From Hanleya hanleyi (Eukaryota > Mollusca > Polyplacophora > Lepidopleurida > Hanleyidae), in NCBI GenBank assembly GCA_036873755.1, contig JAVTVY010019000.1, forward strand, positions 16,029 through 80,028: a DNA stretch of 64,000 nucleotides. The letters are read 5' to 3'. How positions within the stretch are numbered: the first letter of the stretch is position 1; each line of letters starts with the position of its first letter. Shown here piece by piece: positions 24,423 to 35,964 of the stretch. Under the pieces are notes generated by a model that saw nothing but the letters and a program-made list of their open reading frames with translations, had not been told where the DNA came from and did no database searches. Both the position numbers and the translations under genes were made by a program.

Positions 24423-25205
24423 GGGCTTGTGATCAGATAAAAACAAATGTATGTTGTTTTCCGTGACAGACTGTGTGCATTTTTTTAACAGTTTCAACTG
24501 CCAGGTCCTATTTTTAGACACGTAGATGATCTGACCCATTTAGGTGGGCTGCCTGTGATGGTGCGACTGAGCTGTCCCACTTGATTTATTTAGGGGTGCA
24601 AGTTGCCTGATCCTGAAGGATCTATCTCACTATTTAGGGTCGTCAGGGGGTGACGATAGAGGACACTTCAAAGGATACTATACATGCTATATGCAGATGG
24701 ATCGTGAGGGAACAGACAGTAAATTGATTTAGTGTATCAGTGCTTCGGGTTTGGCAAAAGGAGAAGAGCTAAAATTCACTCCTCTAAGCAAAATTTGGAT
24801 GAGTATTCTCTGGGCCAAGAAGACTGATTTCATACTATGCAATGTATAATTGCCATCGATCTGTTGTTCACTCTCCTCAATTTGAACTTAGGGGAGTGAT
24901 TGGGAGTGATTGCTCTCCTTCTTAAATACAAGCACTGGTATACTGAATGTCTTATCTTACTTGGAAGGACTAAGCTTATATGCACACCTGTGACAATAGA
25001 TACATTGTACAGATAAGGAGAGTTCATTCCTCTGTCAGGAGGGTACTTTCACATAACGATAGTCACTTCTTGAAGAGTTATGTCCCTTGCACCAGGTACT
25101 TTCTTCTCATAGATCAACTAGACTCAACAAATCCGAAGCCAAGATTCTAACATGAGGTATACTTTTGATAATTTCCCAGTCTGTCTAAGAGAAACACGCA
25201 TCTGT
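24423..25205. other. gene-free intergenic DNA
   Basis: No coding frame, RNA gene or element end recognised. Confidence 0.5.
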
Positions 25206-26174
25206 TTAAAGGTTCTACCAAATGGTCCCCACACCCCATACTTTTTTCGATTCTTAATTGTTGTAAGAGGGTCTATTTGACATTTATTAGCGGTGTACTG
25301 TTTTTTGGGAATGGTCGAAGTGTGGAAAAAGGAATTTGAAGCCCTCCAATACCACGCTTGTTTGGAAACGGCGAAGGCCATGACCTGCTCACCCATGACA
25401 TTAGCGTCTGATTACAGGCATTCGTAATGAGCAATCGTAGGGAATGTTCAAGGCAACATTTTCATTGTAACGACGTCACAAAGCTAAAACGTATATCACT
25501 TGGACATCCGACACAACCAAATAGTCAATCTTACAGAATCTGACGTCACAGATCAGAGGTTATGGCTTCAATACGTTTTTCAACACATGTTTTTTTTGTG
25601 TTAAAAAATCCAATTTGATAATGATCTCATTTTTCTCAGAAAATATCAAGTTCTTTACACATCTCCTCTGTTTTCATGCAAAGTTTGCAGGGGGTATTTA
25701 CAGGGCTCCCGCTTGCCCTATGTTTCCCTATATATTCTGCTCTCCCCTATTTTTCCTATATTTTCCCAAATTTGACCGATTTTGCCCTATTCCTATATTT
25801 TCAGAATTATTCGTGCTTTTATTTGCAGCTCTGACCTTGTATTTATTGTGATACATATACACAAATAGTTGGCTTATTTAAATCCTCCAAAATAACAACA
25901 CGACTGAGTTAGAAGTGGCCAAACTAAATTGTATTGTGTTTCTTCTTTACTATCTTGTGCCAGTGATGAGTACAGGCCCACATACATGTATGGCAACAAT
26001 CTGAGATTATAATTAACAAGTCGTTATCCCTGTTGTCTGAAATGCCCTGTTTTGTGGATTTTGCCCTATATTTTGGTCATTATATCCCTATGTTTGCCCT
26101 ATATTTTGGCCATTACGCCCCTATGTTTTGGCCTTATGGGTCAGTGGGAGCCCTGTATTTAGTAGAACCTTTAA
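25206..26174. mobile_element. piggyBac-like non-autonomous element with TTAA duplications
   Basis: TTAA (25206-25209) precedes AGGTTCTACCAAATGGTCCC. The right end TATTTAGTAGAACCT is followed by TTAA (26171-26174). A related element with ends AGGTTCTACCAA...TTGGTAGAACCT is at 30786-31140. TTAA duplication is the mark of the piggyBac superfamily. There is no transposase gene. It contains a nested element at 25701-26155. Confidence 0.7.
25701..26155. mobile_element. nested MITE, CAGGGCTCCC ends, TATTTA duplication
   Basis: Perfect terminal inverted repeat CAGGGCTCCC / GGGAGCCCTG. The direct repeat TATTTA flanks it (25695-25700, 26156-26161). Removing the insert and one TATTTA rebuilds the right end of the surrounding element. 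The body is full of CCTATATTTT and GCCCTAT motifs. No coding capacity. Confidence 0.8.
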
Positions 26175-26269
26175 TATTTCAAGGGAATTAATAGCAACTT
26201 ATTGGATCATTTTGTCAATCCAGACATGCTCGTAATACGTATACATACAATTTTGTATCCAACAAATGT

Positions 26270-26862
26270 CCGATACTTTTAATATCTCGTTATTTTGGTA
26301 TCTCAAAAATGTCTGATGCTGTTATTACCTCGTTATTGTGGTATCTCAGAAATGTCCGATGCTGTTATTACCTCGTTATTATGGTATCTCACCAATGCCC
26401 GATACTATTATTACCTCGTTATTGTAGTATCTGAGAGATGTTTTATATGGTACTGTTATTACCTCGTTATTATGGTATCTAAGAAATGTGCGATATTGGT
26501 ATCACCTAGTTTTTAGGCCTGTGGCATTTCCCAAATATTACCTCGTTCACATATCTCACAAATATCTGATGCCGTTATTATTATCTCGTTATTATGGATT
26601 ATGGTATGTTACAAATTTCTGATACCGTACTGTTATTACCTCGTCACGGTTTATCCTGGTATCCAAGAAATGTTGATACTCTTACCACCTCGTTGTCACG
26701 TTTGATACCTGAGAAATGTTCAATATTTCACAGTACCATTATCACCTCGTTATCACGTTACCTGAGAAATGTTTAATATTCCACAGAACTGTTATTGCCT
26801 CAGTAATAATCATGATTATTATGGTATCAAAGAAATGGTCGATACTGGTAACACCTGGTTAT
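26270..26862 (+). repeat. minisatellite (~43-45 bp) with CCTCGTTATTATGGTATC
   Basis: Units such as ACCTCGTTATTGTGGTATCT plus CAGAAATGTCCGATGCTGTT. Units are regular near 26285-26500 and increasingly degenerate afterwards. The array is interrupted by the element at 26863 and resumes at ~27304-27500. Confidence 0.8.
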
Positions 26863-27303
26863 GTAGTCGGAGATTCCTATGACTCTTCATGCCAGACAAC
26901 GGATAATTTCTGAGAGATTGTCTGGCTAGGGTCAGAGTTCTCTCCCATACAAAAAACACGAACTGAGAGCGACAACGGGGCCTCATCCCAGTAAAAATTA
27001 GTTTTAAAATATATCCAGCCGTTCTACAACACTTTTTCCGTTTTTCGTTTGGAATGAGGTAGAAGTATGTGATGGGTCTTGTTAAATTTGAGCTGACAAT
27101 GAAGGGAAATTATTCATTAATATATATATATATATGAGTTGAGTGTTGTAGAACGGCCGAATATAAAAAAAATAAAAAATTACTGGGATGAGGTCGCACG
27201 ACCCCATGGTCACTTCCATTTTGTGTTTTTGTATGGGAGAGAGCTCTGACAATCTCTCAGAAATTATCCGTCTGGTGTGAAGGGTATAGGAAGCTTAGAC
27301 TAC
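26863..27303. mobile_element. 441-bp inverted-repeat element with 7-bp duplication
   Basis: Ends GTAGTC...GACTAC, with arms that stay complementary for over 100 bp (left AATTTCTGAGAGATTGTC at ~26905, right GACAATCTCTCAGAAATT at 27248). TGGTTAT flanks both sides (26856-26862 and 27304-27310). Inserted in a minisatellite. It is non-coding, with an (AT)n core at ~27119-27136. Superfamily not assigned. Confidence 0.75.
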
Positions 27304-27510
27304 TGGTTATGATATTTCACGCTTGTTCGCTATGGTTATCATCGTTATGGAATTTCAAAAATGTCTGATGCAGTTGTTACATGTACGGTACCTCCTCATG
27401 GTATCTCGCAAATGTCTGATAGTTTGCGTTATTGTAGATCTATGAAATGTCTGATGCTATTACCTCATTATCATGGTATCTCACAAATGTCCTCTACTCC
27501 ATTATTAGAA
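27304..27510 (+). repeat. minisatellite remainder
   Basis: Continuation of the 26270 array (GGTATCTCACAAATGTC, AAATGTCTGATGC) on the other side of the insertion. Confidence 0.65.
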
Positions 27511-27889
27511 TAACGAGTGACTGTTATTAGAATAACGAGTGATGTGGGTCTGTATGACATTGTGCCATCATGCATACACCTCTGTACATTTACCTGTTAC
27601 ACTGTGAAATTGGAGGTTCATTGGAAGAGAAAATCGTTGGGTCTCACAGATTTAGTCTCATCATCCATGAGTGACTTAGACTCCACTGTTCGTCCTTTTT
27701 TAAGTTTACTACCCCTCACTCACTAATTCTCCTGATTCACTAGTTACTGGTCCCGTTCGCAAGTATCTTTTGTCCAATTCACGAACTCTTCTCTGTCAAA
27801 AGTTCTTCTCATTCACATTCTCTTCACTCACAAATTTACTCTCCTCGTTCACAAATTAATACCAATCACAAGTCACTCCTCATTGTGGA
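27511..27889. other. gene-free low-complexity DNA
   Basis: Pyrimidine-rich, with CTCATTCAC and TCACAA motifs that grade into the following minisatellite. No gene. Confidence 0.5.
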
Positions 27890-28380
27890 GTTACTCTTTG
27901 TGTTCTGGAGGTACTCTCTCCTCATTCTGGAATCACCTCCTCATTCTGGAGTTTCTCTCCTCATTCTGGAGTTCCCCTCCTCATTCTGGATTCCCCCCCC
28001 AGGGGTCGAAATTTACACCTGTCTACCTGTCCCTGACAGGTAATTTTTGAAAGAGACAGGTAGTAAAATAAAGTACCTGTCTCCAGTGACAGGTGCCCAA
28101 TAATTTTTTTTTGGTGTTCAAAATATTTCTCTGACAAAATTCTTCCAATTAGTGCATGGAGACAAGGTGTGTTAATTTATTGGAATCTTGCAACATGTAG
28201 CTTTGTCATTAATCTTGAATTACATGTAGCTGACAATTTCAACAATCACATGTTCAGGTAAATCTTAAAGGTGACAGGTAAACATTTTGTTCACCTGTCT
28301 CATGTGACAGGTAAATTATTTTGAACATTTCGACCCCTGCCCCCCCCCTCATTCTGGAGTTTAATACTCTCCTTCACGAG
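27890..28380 (+). repeat. minisatellite CTCATTCTGGAGTT..., interrupted by a MITE
   Basis: Units of ~20 bp (CTCCTCATTCTGGAGTTCCC) at 27920-27999 resume as CCTCATTCTGGAGTTTAATA at 28347. The element at 28000-28339 lies in between. Confidence 0.75.
28000..28339. mobile_element. MITE with CAGGGGTCGAAA ends, hAT-like
   Basis: Left end CAGGGGTCGAAATTTACACC, right end ATTTCGACCCCTG. The terminal inverted repeat CAGGGGTCGAAAT is perfect over 13 bp. It sits between C-runs in a minisatellite, so the duplication is probably a C-run and cannot be measured exactly. Internal CCTGTC/GACAGG pairs give extra secondary structure. Relatives at 2317 and 3103. Confidence 0.8.
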
Positions 28381-28639
28381 TTGTTTTCATTAACAAAATA
28401 CTCTCATTCAGAATTAACTTGCCTCGTTAATGAGTTTCTTTATTCATTCACGAGTAGATACAAGTTTTTACCTTCATTCACATGTTATACAATATACTCT
28501 CATCAAGGAGTCTATCCTATAGGTCTTTAAATGACATGCTGAAGATAACTGTTAACTTCGGGCACAAAACGACTAGCGCTCATTCATGTGTTTCAATGTA
28601 AACATGAAATTATCATGACAAGTCATGACAAGTTTGTCC
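28381..28639. other. gene-free low-complexity DNA
   Basis: Degenerate ATTCACGAGT-type repeats, then unique sequence. Nothing else seen. Confidence 0.45.
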
Positions 28640-29310
28640 AACAGAGCATTGCTACATGTCATTGTAGAAGCGCGGCTTGCTATGTGTCATTATTACTCAG
28701 TGTAGCAGAACATCGCTACATATTGTAGCAGAGCATAATGCTACATTTCATAGCAGAGCATAATGCTACATGTCATTGTAGCAGAGCATTCTACATGCCA
28801 TTGTAGCAGAGCATAATGCTATGTCATAGCAGAGCATTGCTACATATCAGTGTAGCAGAACATTGTTACATGTCATTGTAGAAGAGGATAATGCTACATG
28901 TCATTACAGCAGAGCATTGCTACATGTGTCACTGTAACAGAGTATTGCTACATGTGATTGTAGCAGAGCATTGCTCCATATCATTGAAGCAGACCATTGC
29001 TACATGTGATTGTAGCAGAGCATTGCTACATGTCATTGTAGCAGAGCATGGCTTCAAGGCGGTGGTAGATCATGGCTATAAGCTTATACCATACTAACAG
29101 ATCATTGCTACAGGACATAGTAGCATGTCATAGTAGCAAAACATCACTGTTCCTTGTCATAATGCCAGAGCATAGTGGCAGAGATCATTGTTCCATGGCA
29201 GAGGATTACTGCATATCACCCACCATCTGTGCAGACCTTTGGAGCAAATTGCTACATATCATACTGACAGAGCATTGTTACATGTCAGTTTCAAGAGGGG
29301 GGGGGGGGGG
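28640..29310 (+). repeat. minisatellite GCATTGCTACATGTCATTGTAGCAGA
   Basis: About 26-28-bp units repeated over ~650 bp. TGCTACATGTCATTGTAGCA within the unit is itself an inverted repeat, so each unit can form a hairpin. Edges are degenerate; weaker copies continue to ~29700. Ends at a G-run (29298-29310). Confidence 0.9.
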
Positions 29311-29312
29311 AA

Positions 29313-29440
29313 TGTTTAATGTCACACCCAAGATTATTTCACTCATATGGTGACAGCCAGTTTTAGAGGTGGAAGAAGCCAGATAACACGGAGAGAACCT
29401 CCTCTCATCGGCAAGTAACTGGTAAACTTTCTCACATGCA
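29313..29440 (-). mobile_element. SINE fragment, same family as 38557
   Basis: On the minus strand it reads GAAAGTTTACCAGTTACTTG, CCGATGAGAGGAGGTTCTCT, then TGTCACCATATGAGTGAAAT and TGTGACATTAAAC. It matches the body and tail of the SINE at 38557-38793. The tRNA head is missing (5'-truncated). It is inserted in the minisatellite. Confidence 0.75.
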
Positions 29441-30781
29441 TCAACAGGGCCACCATAGTGGAAGAGCATTGCTACATGTCCCAGTGTCAAGGAGAGAGCG
29501 TTGTTGCAAACATGAGATACCAAAGTGTCTTTGTGATACAGCATAGTGGCAGAGCATTGCTAATTAGCAGGTGATCATCAAATCATATATTGACAAAACA
29601 TGGTATAGTATAACATAGTGGCTGCAGATCATTGCTAGATACCTTTGGACAGTGCATTTCACAGGTCATTGTGACGGAACATTACTAAATATCGTAGTGG
29701 CAGGGCCTTTGTATAGGTCAGAGCTGCAGCTCATCATAAGATTTAATTCAGACATAAAGACAAATGTAGTACAGTGCTCATAATACTGGAATATCATCAG
29801 ATAGCATAGTACCAGATGCCATATTTCGTCAAATGGGTACATCAGAGGGTTCACTGTCAAAGAAAAAACGGCCATATTGGGAAGGTTCGCCCTAACCTCC
29901 TGAACCCCCTCGGCTATACTCCTCACCGGACATGATAGTGACATAGTGGTAGCAATGCATACTTTTCCCTGTTAGATCATTTGTGACATGGAAGATGCAG
30001 CAGAAGTGTCTACTCTTTATGCACATATAGGCCATGTACACACTGTATCGTAATTTTGTTCGATTAGGAAAACTTATTGACCAAGCAGCACCTGACCTTT
30101 ATTGTTTGAACTTGTAGTACTGTTAAAGCTTTATACATGTACATGCAGAGAGACTCGCCGTAGATGATTATGTAGTAACTAGTGGGACTGGACGATGCGA
30201 CCATGAGCTTGCGACCTTGGCCATTTTGGTGGATTCAAATTACTGAAATCGAAAGGAGAAGTACATAATTCAGGTTCTTTCCTGCAAACAGTTTGAATTT
30301 CTCCCGTGCTCCTGCTTAAAGGTATACAGCATCGTCCTTGATTGGTTGATCAAGCAGAGCTGTTAGGAAATTTTCGTATCCGAGTATTGTTTGTCCGAGT
30401 ATATACAGATTAATTGGTAAATAAATTCAATTCATATATGTATATATATGTATATATTCACCATACTATCCAACATCATTTAAATTGTTCCAGTCGCATG
30501 GAACAGAAAATTGAATGCAGGGCTCTGAATATCCAACAGAGCTCATGGTTTGGTAGTTATCATCTCCCGATCCACCATTTGTAAATTTTCATCCAAATCA
30601 TCATTTTAGTGTTTCATCAAACATTAGCCCCGCGAGTTTGATTTCTGGATATTCTTTGTATTTCCTTTTTAGCTGATGATGTTCGGATAAATAACCGGTC
30701 TACCTCGCTTGTACAATGCCATCTTGTTTTTTTGTTTGTTTTTTGTTTGTGGTTGCTGCGCTGGAATCGTTTTAATAGACA
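29441..30781. other. gene-free DNA with degenerate minisatellite remnants
   Basis: Scattered GAGCATTGCTA and CATAGTGGCAGAG copies up to ~29960; unique sequence after that. An (AT)-rich stretch lies at 30430-30455. No gene. Confidence 0.5.
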
Positions 30782-31144
30782 TTAAAGGTTCTACCAAGTA
30801 AGACTCAGAAAACTACCGAGTTTGGAACATACAGTGTAGTACAGACCTGCCTTACACTCCTTTATTTCCTATATATTCCAATATTTTATTCAGAAAATTC
30901 CTATATTTCTCCTATATTTTTGCCTCCTATATTTTCTCCTATATTTTCACTGTGAGCCACTTGCAGGCCTGCCAACGTCATGGATCAGCAGGTCAGGCGT
31001 GGTAATAGAAGGTTTGAGTTCGTTTTTTAAAATTCAACCATTCCCAGAAACCGTAAACCACAATTAGATGTCAAATATAACCTCGTACAACAATTTATCA
31101 TCAAAAAAGTATGGGGTGTGGGGACCATTTGGTAGAACCTTTAC
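30782..31144. mobile_element. piggyBac-like MITE, second copy
   Basis: TTAA precedes AGGTTCTACCAAGTAAGACT; the right end ATTTGGTAGAACCT is followed by TTAC, one mismatch from TTAA. The interior 31020-31140 matches the inverted sequence 25210-25330. It carries CCTATATTTT-rich DNA ending GCAGGCCTG near 30971. Confidence 0.6.
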
Positions 31145-31556
31145 TATGATAGCGCAATTTGATTTGAATGAATCCAATTTAGTGTTGCAAGATGAATATG
31201 CTTATTGCTGTAATCATTTCATTGAATATTCTTGATTCTGTAAGTAGAGCAAATTTTTCTGTGAATATTGGTATTTATGTTGTAATAAATTTACAACAAT
31301 ACCGACAGCTTAACGACATAGAACAACACTGTACTCTTAATCAACCAATCACTGACATTGCCGAATGCCTTTAATGTTTCATGGCTTCCACAGGTAGGGG
31401 ATATTGCGAAGCGAGACCCTGACCCCACATCTTTCACAAGTTGTTTCGCCATGTTGCCATGTAGAAATATTTCTGGGCACGTTGTCCCATATGCCCCCTA
31501 GATAAGTTATTTCTATGTGGGGAATTGTCACAAATCACCATGTTTTGACCAACTGT
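31145..31556. other. gene-free intergenic DNA
   Basis: No coding frame, RNA gene or element boundary recognised. Confidence 0.45.
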
Positions 31557-31564
31557 GTCTTGCC

Positions 31565-32231
31565 CACAGGCCCACAAAACAAGAGATTTGGGGGTGGGGT
31601 CTCTATATATAACCCCATGCTTTATATAAATAAACATAAAGGTGTGAAACGAACTTTGGGTGAATCGAGAAAGAAATGGTTTACCGCCAAACAAAATACA
31701 TCAGCATATTCTACAAGTATCACTTTATATACTCGCGTCGTCAAATTAGTAAATTTGTGCAATTTTTTACCTTTGCCGGGCGATTCAAAATCCAACGTAA
31801 CTGTCCGTCCATCTAGGACAGTTAGATTATGGCGGGCTTCGTTCTTAATTCTGATTGGTCAGTCGCGACAGCTGATCAGTGTGTGACCTCTCTTGCCGAA
31901 GGCGTGTCGCTACTGACCAATCAGAATTGAGAACGAAGCCCGCCATAATCTAACTGTTCCTAGATGAACGGACAGTTACGTTGGATTTTGATTCGCCCGG
32001 CAAAGGTAAAAAATTGCACAAATTTACTAATTTGACGATGGGAATATATAAAGTGATACTTGTAGAATATGCTGATGTATTTTGTTTGGTGGTAAACCGT
32101 TTATTTCTCGATTCACCCAAAGTTCGTTTCACATCTTTATGTTTATTTATATAAAGCATGGGGTTATATATAGAGACCCCATATTTCGACACCTCACCCT
32201 AATCCCCCCCCAATCTCTTGTTTTGCCTGTG
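31565..32231. mobile_element. 667-bp foldback element, CACAGGC ends, 8-bp duplication
   Basis: Terminal CACAGGC / GCCTGTG flanked by an exact 8-bp duplication GTCTTGCC (31557-31564, 32232-32239). The two ~320-bp arms are near-perfect reverse complements around a short spacer at ~31880-31905. Each arm contains CTCTATATATAACCCCATGC, TTTATATAAA and CCAAT/ATTGG boxes. The 8-bp duplication suggests hAT. Apparent ORFs of 80-123 codons are arm artefacts. Confidence 0.9.
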
Positions 32232-32239
32232 GTCTTGCC

Positions 32240-33618
32240 CCACCACCACCATGTATCTATCAGAAACTGGTCATGGTATTGTGAACGGTTTAATATGTTA
32301 AATAGCGAAAACTGTGATGTATCTAGGCTGGGCTAGTGTAACGATTGACTGAAGCTTGGTTTTAATAGATTTCCTGTGCTAAAGATTGGCAGAGAAATGT
32401 CTCAATCATGTATTTATGTTGTCCTGTTCCTGTCGAGAGTAGAAAGGAAATGGGGGTTCTGCATCAGGTACATGTAGATTCATTCAAAAAGTCCTGGTGA
32501 AATCAGTCCCAAAATCATACATACGTGAAGTGAATTTGATGGATTCCGTATGCACAGAAATGCACCATTTTGCCTTCAGCAAGAGGGCTCTGAAGAAATT
32601 TTGTTTTTCTTTTCTCTCATTTCTAGTTGTCCTTCTTTCTTTCTTTGGAGATTGAAAATTGCCACAGACAGAGCCACATCACAGTTGCTCAGCTGATCGA
32701 CTGTCCTGAGTAGACAGAAAATGGGGGTTCTGCATCAGGTAGATTAGTTCAAAAGTTCATGGAGAAATTGGTCCCAAAAACATACCATAAGTGATTTTGA
32801 CAGATTTCAAACAATCACATGGAGCACATTAAAACCCCATTTTAAGAGTGCTCTGAGAAACCATTTTTTCTATTTTTCTATCATTTCTATTTATCTTTCT
32901 TTCTTTCTTTGGAGATTGGAAATTGCCATGGAGAGAGTCACGTCATAATTGCTCATCTGACCAACTGGGGGAAGGCACCCCATAAGGTTAACATGGGGGA
33001 AATAGGGGAAAATCGCCATAAATATATAGAACTAGCTAGGCCATGCGATATGTTTTGAAGATTTGCTGTATATTTAATATCCTAAAGTTTGGAGATTTCT
33101 TGCGATGTGCAATGAATATTACGACTGAAAATCTTCTGCTCCATAAGGCATACTGTTCTAGTTACCTCCAGTAAATTTAATCGTGGTTGAATGTCTTCAC
33201 CTCAGTCATTTGTTCATAGCTCACATCACTTATGGTCCGTCTTAGAGAATGGTCACTTTCTGCCATTGAAATAAAATTTAATCTCTTGTGACTGTCACAA
33301 TGAATAGCTTTCTATTAAATTTGATTAACTAATGACTGTTATAGTTATCTGAATTAGGGGTACCACTCATTTCTGTCTACTGGATCCTGTACTCTCCATT
33401 TTGTAAAACTAAACTTAGCTTTGCTTGATACGGGTTTGATATGGTTTTTGTATGTGTTAATTTTTTTCGAGCTACATTGCACCACTTAATGAATATAGCT
33501 ATGCCAGATTTTTTAGCACTATACTAATGTGAATTCCAGCAAAATGCAGTGCAACCTATGGATGTGAGTAAACCGATCAACCTCTAAATACTGACATTAT
33601 CTTGGGTCCCAATACTTA
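32240..33618. other. gene-free DNA including a 279-bp tandem duplication
   Basis: About 32400-32670 is duplicated at about 32680-32960: TGGGGGTTCTGCATCAGGTA occurs at 32450 and 32729, and TTTCTTTCTTTGGAGATTG follows in each. No coding frame. Confidence 0.6.
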
Positions 33619-34168
33619 AAGGACATGGTATGATAAAGCAGCATTTTGGCCTATACGTGGTGCGGTTGAAATAAAACAAATAAAATGTCCTAAAAATAAT
33701 TGTTTTTTAATGAAACAGCATAAAAAAATATATGTTCACAATATGTGAAAGTTCTAGCTCTATTGCGTTATGATTATAGTTATGACATGAAATTGAAGTC
33801 CAGATCCTGCGCTATTTCATAAAAAAGGTTCTAAATCGAATCATTTAAACACACATTTAGACATGGGGACATGGATCAAAACGCCATTTAACCTGGTGAT
33901 ATGCGGTGACATATCTCCACTACTGCAAAATCCTTTTGGTCCTTTATGTCTAAATGTGTGTTTAAATGACTTGAATGTGACCCTGTTTTCACGAAATAGC
34001 ACGTGATGCAATTTCATGTCATAAAGCAATCGAGCTAAAACTTTCACATATTGTGTTTATATATTTTCTCTTGTAGTTACATTAAAAAACAATTAGTTGT
34101 AGGACATTTTGTTTTTTTTATTTCAACCGCACCCCGTAAAATACCGCCTTATCGTTACATCTCCTTTT
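33619..34168. mobile_element. ~550-bp palindromic MITE
   Basis: Left end AAAGGACATGGTATGATAAA; the right end is the reverse complement, with changes (GCCTTATCGTTACATCTCCT). Arms with GGTGCGGTTGAAATAAA and AACACACATTTAGACAT pair across the centre at ~33895. Non-coding. Confidence 0.75.
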
Positions 34169-35159
34169 GATGTATTTTGAACCATGATAAACTTGTCGGG
34201 TCCCAAGTAGGGTTGATTTACACAGTTTTAACTGAAATTGAATTATACCAAGGAATTGTCATGGAAATTATGTAGTTTACTTTCTGTAGCTGAGAACTCG
34301 AGTTTGATCGATTATTGTTCATAATGACTAATTTACTGTTAGCAGTTTCATCAGATGCTAGACTGAGCCTCCATTTGAATATTTTTTCAAGCAAGTCTCA
34401 GAAATTTATTGTTGTTGTTGGTTTTCCGAAGGAATACTGTTATTGAATGATACAGAGCTATTTTTGAGACATGTCATTTATCCAAAGTTGACGAGTTGAT
34501 GATGAGAGAAATGCGAAGTTGTTGATTGTTATGAAATTGTTGATTTTTAGTTTCTTCCTCCATGTCACCGTAGTCACAGATGCTAATTGTCTATAATTTG
34601 TGTTTCGAAGCTCAAAATGCAGTGTATTGAAGTCTGAGAAGAGCATGGTTAATAAAAATATGACAAGTCAAATATACAGGTTATGTTTGACCTGTAGTGA
34701 TTTTGCTGTAGCGAATCTTTAGAAATGGCGAATGATGAACGTTTGCTTGAGAGAAGAAATTACTTGCTTTGTTCACATGTTGGTATGATGAGACATGTTG
34801 AAAATACATGTTTAAGTGCGTGTTAATAATTGCTAATGCTTGTGATACTGTATACATAATTTCTTAATGAGTTTTACATACATATTTGTACATTTTAATA
34901 AATTGAAATTTAAATGTGGGGTGTGTTTTTATCGCCCACGCAGTTGGTCAGTCGATGTTTGTCTGCGATCCACAGACACCCGGTGAAGGCTGAATCATTG
35001 CTTTGGTTTAACCTCTATTAGTATTACGTTTTAATCGCTTGTTGCATCAATCACTGTATATTATCTAATATAAAATCACCTGCCTTCTATAGGCGTCCAG
35101 TTCTATATTATGTCTCTGTTGTTATTGAGTAGTTTATTTCCATCTTGAAGTTCCAGTCA
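34169..35159. other. gene-free intergenic DNA
   Basis: No coding frame, RNA gene or element boundary recognised. Confidence 0.45.
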
Positions 35160-35448
35160 TTCAGACTACAATATGGGGGATTCTAAGACGTAGCCTCCTT
35201 TTCTCAGCCATGCTTTTATTACAGATATTCATGTGGAAACTGGGAAGTAACCACACGGCCCTCAGCACCAACTAAAAGTGGAATTGGAACGCTATCATGG
35301 GAGCTGTGTTGACATATCAGCTCAAATAACTGATGCATCTGATCCAGAAAACGCCTTAACACTGGGTAAACACGGTAAATGCAAGAATACCCAGAAAAAC
35401 ATGTCTGACGTGGTGTGCTAAATTTCCCACCTGCTGTCGGTCTCACAT
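35160..35448 (+). repeat. dispersed repeat family R, copy 1
   Basis: CATGCTTTTATTACAGATAT, TTCATGTGGAAACTGGGAAG and CACGGCCCTCAGCACC recur at 36780-36861, 40990-41060 and 42210-42290. The follow-on GGGAGCTGTGTTGAC recurs at 39540. The family has four copies in 8 kb, not coding. Confidence 0.7.
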
Positions 35449-35808
35449 TACGATGCAATGAGATTTTCAGCAATACATCGGAGCCAGTTCTTCTCAGAGA
35501 AGTGAAAATCCCCACGGTATATATATATGTAATTTGTGCATTTTTATTCTAAAATTGGAAGAAAATCTGTTTAGAATCAAAGAAAGTCTCCAATACTTGT
35601 TATTTCATAGAGCCAACGTCAATGTGCTTTGAAAATAGCATGCGAGGTATTGGAGATTTTCTTTGATTCTGAACAGATTTCCTTCTAATTTTAGAATAAA
35701 AATGCACAAATTACATATAGATGCTGTGGGGAATTTCACTTCTCTGAGAAGAACTGACTCCGATATATTTCTGAAAATCCCATTGCATCGTAATGTGGGA
35801 GATACAGT
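35449..35808. repeat. ~360-bp imperfect inverted repeat
   Basis: Left arm CACATTACGATGCAATGAGA, CTTCTCAGAGAAGTGAAAAT and right arm ATTTCACTTCTCTGAGAAG, CCATTGCATCGTAATGTG pair across a centre near 35620. Inner arms contain AGAATCAAAGAAA / TTTCTTTGATTCT. No duplication found. Confidence 0.75.
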
Positions 35809-35964
35809 ACGGCAGACAATAAACCTACGTACACATGGCAAATGACATGTTACAAAGAGGGCAGGCTTCGAGAATTAACATTCCATCAGTAGAATCCTAC
35901 CATGTAGAAACAATAAATTGGTAAGAGGTGGGAAAACTTGACAACACCTGGTGATTAACATGAG
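35809..35964 (+). repeat. dispersed repeat family R, 3' portion
   Basis: CAGACAATAAACCTACGTAC and GTAGAATCCTACCAT match 41251-41340 (CAGACAATAAACCTACATAT, CAGAATCCTACCAT). Confidence 0.55.

Noticed and set aside
28640..29310. CRISPR-like array
   Set aside because: No unique spacers; units are head-to-tail tandem copies in a eukaryotic context.
30842..30971. Nested element CAGACCTGC...GCAGGCCTG inside 30786-31140
   Set aside because: The left part is co-linear with 39370-39420, so the apparent left end is not a border, and no duplication is present.
31515..32336. Mirror ORFs of 80-123 codons on both strands
   Set aside because: They are the two arms of one foldback element read in opposite directions.
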